From assembly GCA_025667525.1 (NCBI GenBank), contig CM046881.1:28469580-28533579 (forward strand): a stretch of 64,000 nucleotides of DNA, read 5' to 3'. The notes under the pieces were generated by a model, which saw nothing but the letters and a program-made list of their open reading frames with translations, had not been told where the DNA came from and ran no database searches. The stretch is from Glebionis coronaria. Its lineage: Eukaryota; Streptophyta; Magnoliopsida; Asterales; Asteraceae. A program made the position numbers and the translations under genes. Positions 62,211 to 64,000 of this stretch are shown here, one piece after another (within the stretch, counting starts at the first letter, position 1; every line of letters starts with the position of its first letter).

Positions 62211-64000
62211 CGGGCAAATACATTTTGCCTCTATGTGGTCTATATGGACTGGAAATAATTTTAGAGGTTTTTTCTTAGGTTTGGATGATTTGAGCTGGTT
62301 ACGGCATTTTTAGCTGTTCTTGGTAGGTTTTTATCAGTTTTTGATCGGGTTTAGTCGCTTTTGACCAATGCTTGCCTGGATAAAAGTACTCCTTTTTTCA
62401 AGCATCCATTTTCTTAGTTGTAGTCTTGAAACGGAGTCATGTATCACATGTTATGACCATTTTATTGCAACCCATGTTTTCAGATAATTTCAATATAAAT
62501 TTGTTTTTGTATGTTAGCGATTATGTTTGGTACTCTATTTCTTGATAGCTCTCAATTTTAATAGAATAAAACATGGAATCAAATATTTTAGAGTCATATA
62601 ATACATAAGCAAGTTGATCCTACATGAAATGTCAAAAAATACTTGTCCTTCTTTTGCATATTATTCACCTATGTAGGCTTCCCAAGGTTAAACAATATCA
62701 TTTTTAGGTCAAATAACATGACGTGTTGTTAGAGCACACTCATGTCTTGACCTTTATAGTATAATGTGCCGTCGAGATGCTCTTTGTCTACTACATTCAC
62801 AACTACCTCAAATACTAGCTGGCCAACTTTTACACCAATAAAACACAACCAAAACTAAACAGAGCAAACATATAGATGTGTTTTATCCAACAAGAATCCG
62901 GGCAAATACATTTTGCCTCTATGTGGTCTATATGGACTGGAAATAATTTTAGAGGTTTTTTCTTAGGTTTGGATGATTTGAGCTGGTTACGGCATTTTTA
63001 GCTGTTCTTGGTAGGTTTTTATCAGTTTTTGATCGGGTTTAGTCGCTTTTAACCAATGCTTGCCTGGATAAAAGTACTCCTTTTTTCAAGCATCCATTTT
63101 CTTAGTTGTGGTCTTGAAACGGAGTCATGTATCACATGTTATGACCATTTTATTGCAACCCACGTTTTCAGATAATTTCAATATAAATTTGTTTTTGTAT
63201 GTTAGCGATTGTTTTTGGTACTCTATTTCTTGATAGCTCTCAATTTTAATAGAATAAAACATGGAATCAAATATTTTAGAGTCATATAATACATAAGCAT
63301 GTCGATCCTAAATGAAATGCCAAAAAATACTTGTCCTTCTTTTGCATATTATTCACCTATGTAGGCTTCCCAAGGTTAAACAATATCATTTTTAGGTCAA
63401 ATAACATGACGTGTTGTTAGAGCACACTCATGTCTTGACCTTTATACTATAATGTGCCGTCGAGATGCTCTTTGTCTACTACATTCACAACTACCTCAAA
63501 TACTAGCTGACCAACTTTTACACCAATAAAACTCAACCAAAACTAAATAGAGGAAACATATACATGTGTTTATCCATCATGAATCCGGGCAAATACATTT
63601 TGCCCGGATTCTATGTGGTCTATATAGACTGGAAATAATTTTAGAGGTTTTTTCTTAGGTTTGGATGATTTGAGCTGGTTACGGCGTTTTTAGCTGTTCT
63701 TGGTAGGTTTTTATCAGTTTTTGATCGGGTTTAGTCGCTTTTAACCAATGCTTGCCTGGATAAAAGTACTCCTTTTTTCAAGCATCCATTTTCTTAGTTG
63801 TAGTCTTGAAACGGAGTCATGTATCACATGTTATGACCATTTTATTGCAACCCATGTTTTCAGATAATTTCAATATAAATTTGTTTTTGTATGTTAGCGA
63901 TTGTGTTTGGTACTCTATTTCTTGATAGCTCTCAATTTTAATAGAATAAAACATGGAATCAAATATTTTAGTGTCATATAATACATAAGCAAGTTGATCC

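Larger units (their letters stand above)
37919..64000. repeat. Right arm of the ~688-bp satellite array
   Basis: After the 206-bp remainder of the split monomer, units start at 38125, 38812, 39500, 40187, 40874, 41562, 42249, 42937, 43623, 44316, 45002, 45695, 46383, 47071, 47742, 48431, 49119, 49807, 50495, 51183, 51870, 52563, 53251, 53938, 54631, 55319, 56007, 56695, 57382, 58075, 58762, 59455, 60142, 60835, 61523, 62211, 62899 and 63586 (cut by the window end). Orientation and families match the left arm, but the order is less regular. Many A units carry a B-type tail, five heads read CGGGAAATA with one base lost, and a GTTAACG subtype of A appears from 48431 on. One minus-strand ORF of 60 codons at 47572-47754 exists only because of local variants and is not a gene. 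Confidence 0.98.

Noticed and set aside
1..64000. Telomeric repeats or a CENP-B-like box in the satellite
   Set aside because: No TTTAGGG array and no convincing box match. The GAAACGGAGTC string alone is not enough.

Overview
The window is repetitive plant nuclear DNA with no host gene. About 48.6 kb is one satellite family, a roughly 688-bp monomer repeated head to tail. A single 15.4-kb LTR retrotransposon interrupts it. The retrotransposon's reverse transcriptase, its tRNA-Asp-type primer site and its very long LTRs point to a flowering plant, probably a eudicot. The species cannot be fixed from the sequence alone.

Layout. (1) 1-22530 is the left satellite arm: 32 complete monomers plus the first 487 bp of a 33rd. 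Two monomer families, here called A and B, differ at about a dozen fixed positions. A third form, B', is B with 5 extra bases that complete a hairpin. From 9636 onward the arm is a strict B'-B-A trimer of 693+688+687 = 2068 bp. (2) 22526-37918 is the retrotransposon with its flanking TTAAA target duplication: 5' LTR 22531-26069, primer binding site 26073-26090, a broken gag 26811-28907, an intact protease-RT-RNase H-integrase ORF 28838-32542, a 1.8-kb non-coding tail, polypurine tract 34371-34379 and 3' LTR 34380-37913. (3) 37919-64000 is the right satellite arm: the last 206 bp of the interrupted monomer, 37 complete monomers and one cut by the window edge. Here the arrangement is more mixed, with dimers of about 1375-1380 bp, a 2068-bp trimer duplication and several A/B chimeras.

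Removing the element and one TTAAA copy joins 487 bp to 206 bp and gives 693 bp, exactly the length of a B' monomer. The insertion is therefore clean and younger than the array. The two LTRs differ by about 17 substitutions and 3 indels in 3.5 kb (hand count), so it is recent. The pol frame is open, but gag carries two in-frame stops and lies in a different frame from pol. Either the copy decayed quickly after insertion or it arrived already defective, using Gag from another copy.

The most unusual points are the nested higher-order organisation of a long-monomer satellite, a hairpin insertion that follows one junction type almost without exception, and a cluster of mutually exclusive stem-loops in the transcribed part of the LTR. 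No CRISPR array, rRNA, tRNA gene, bacterial operon or host protein gene was seen.
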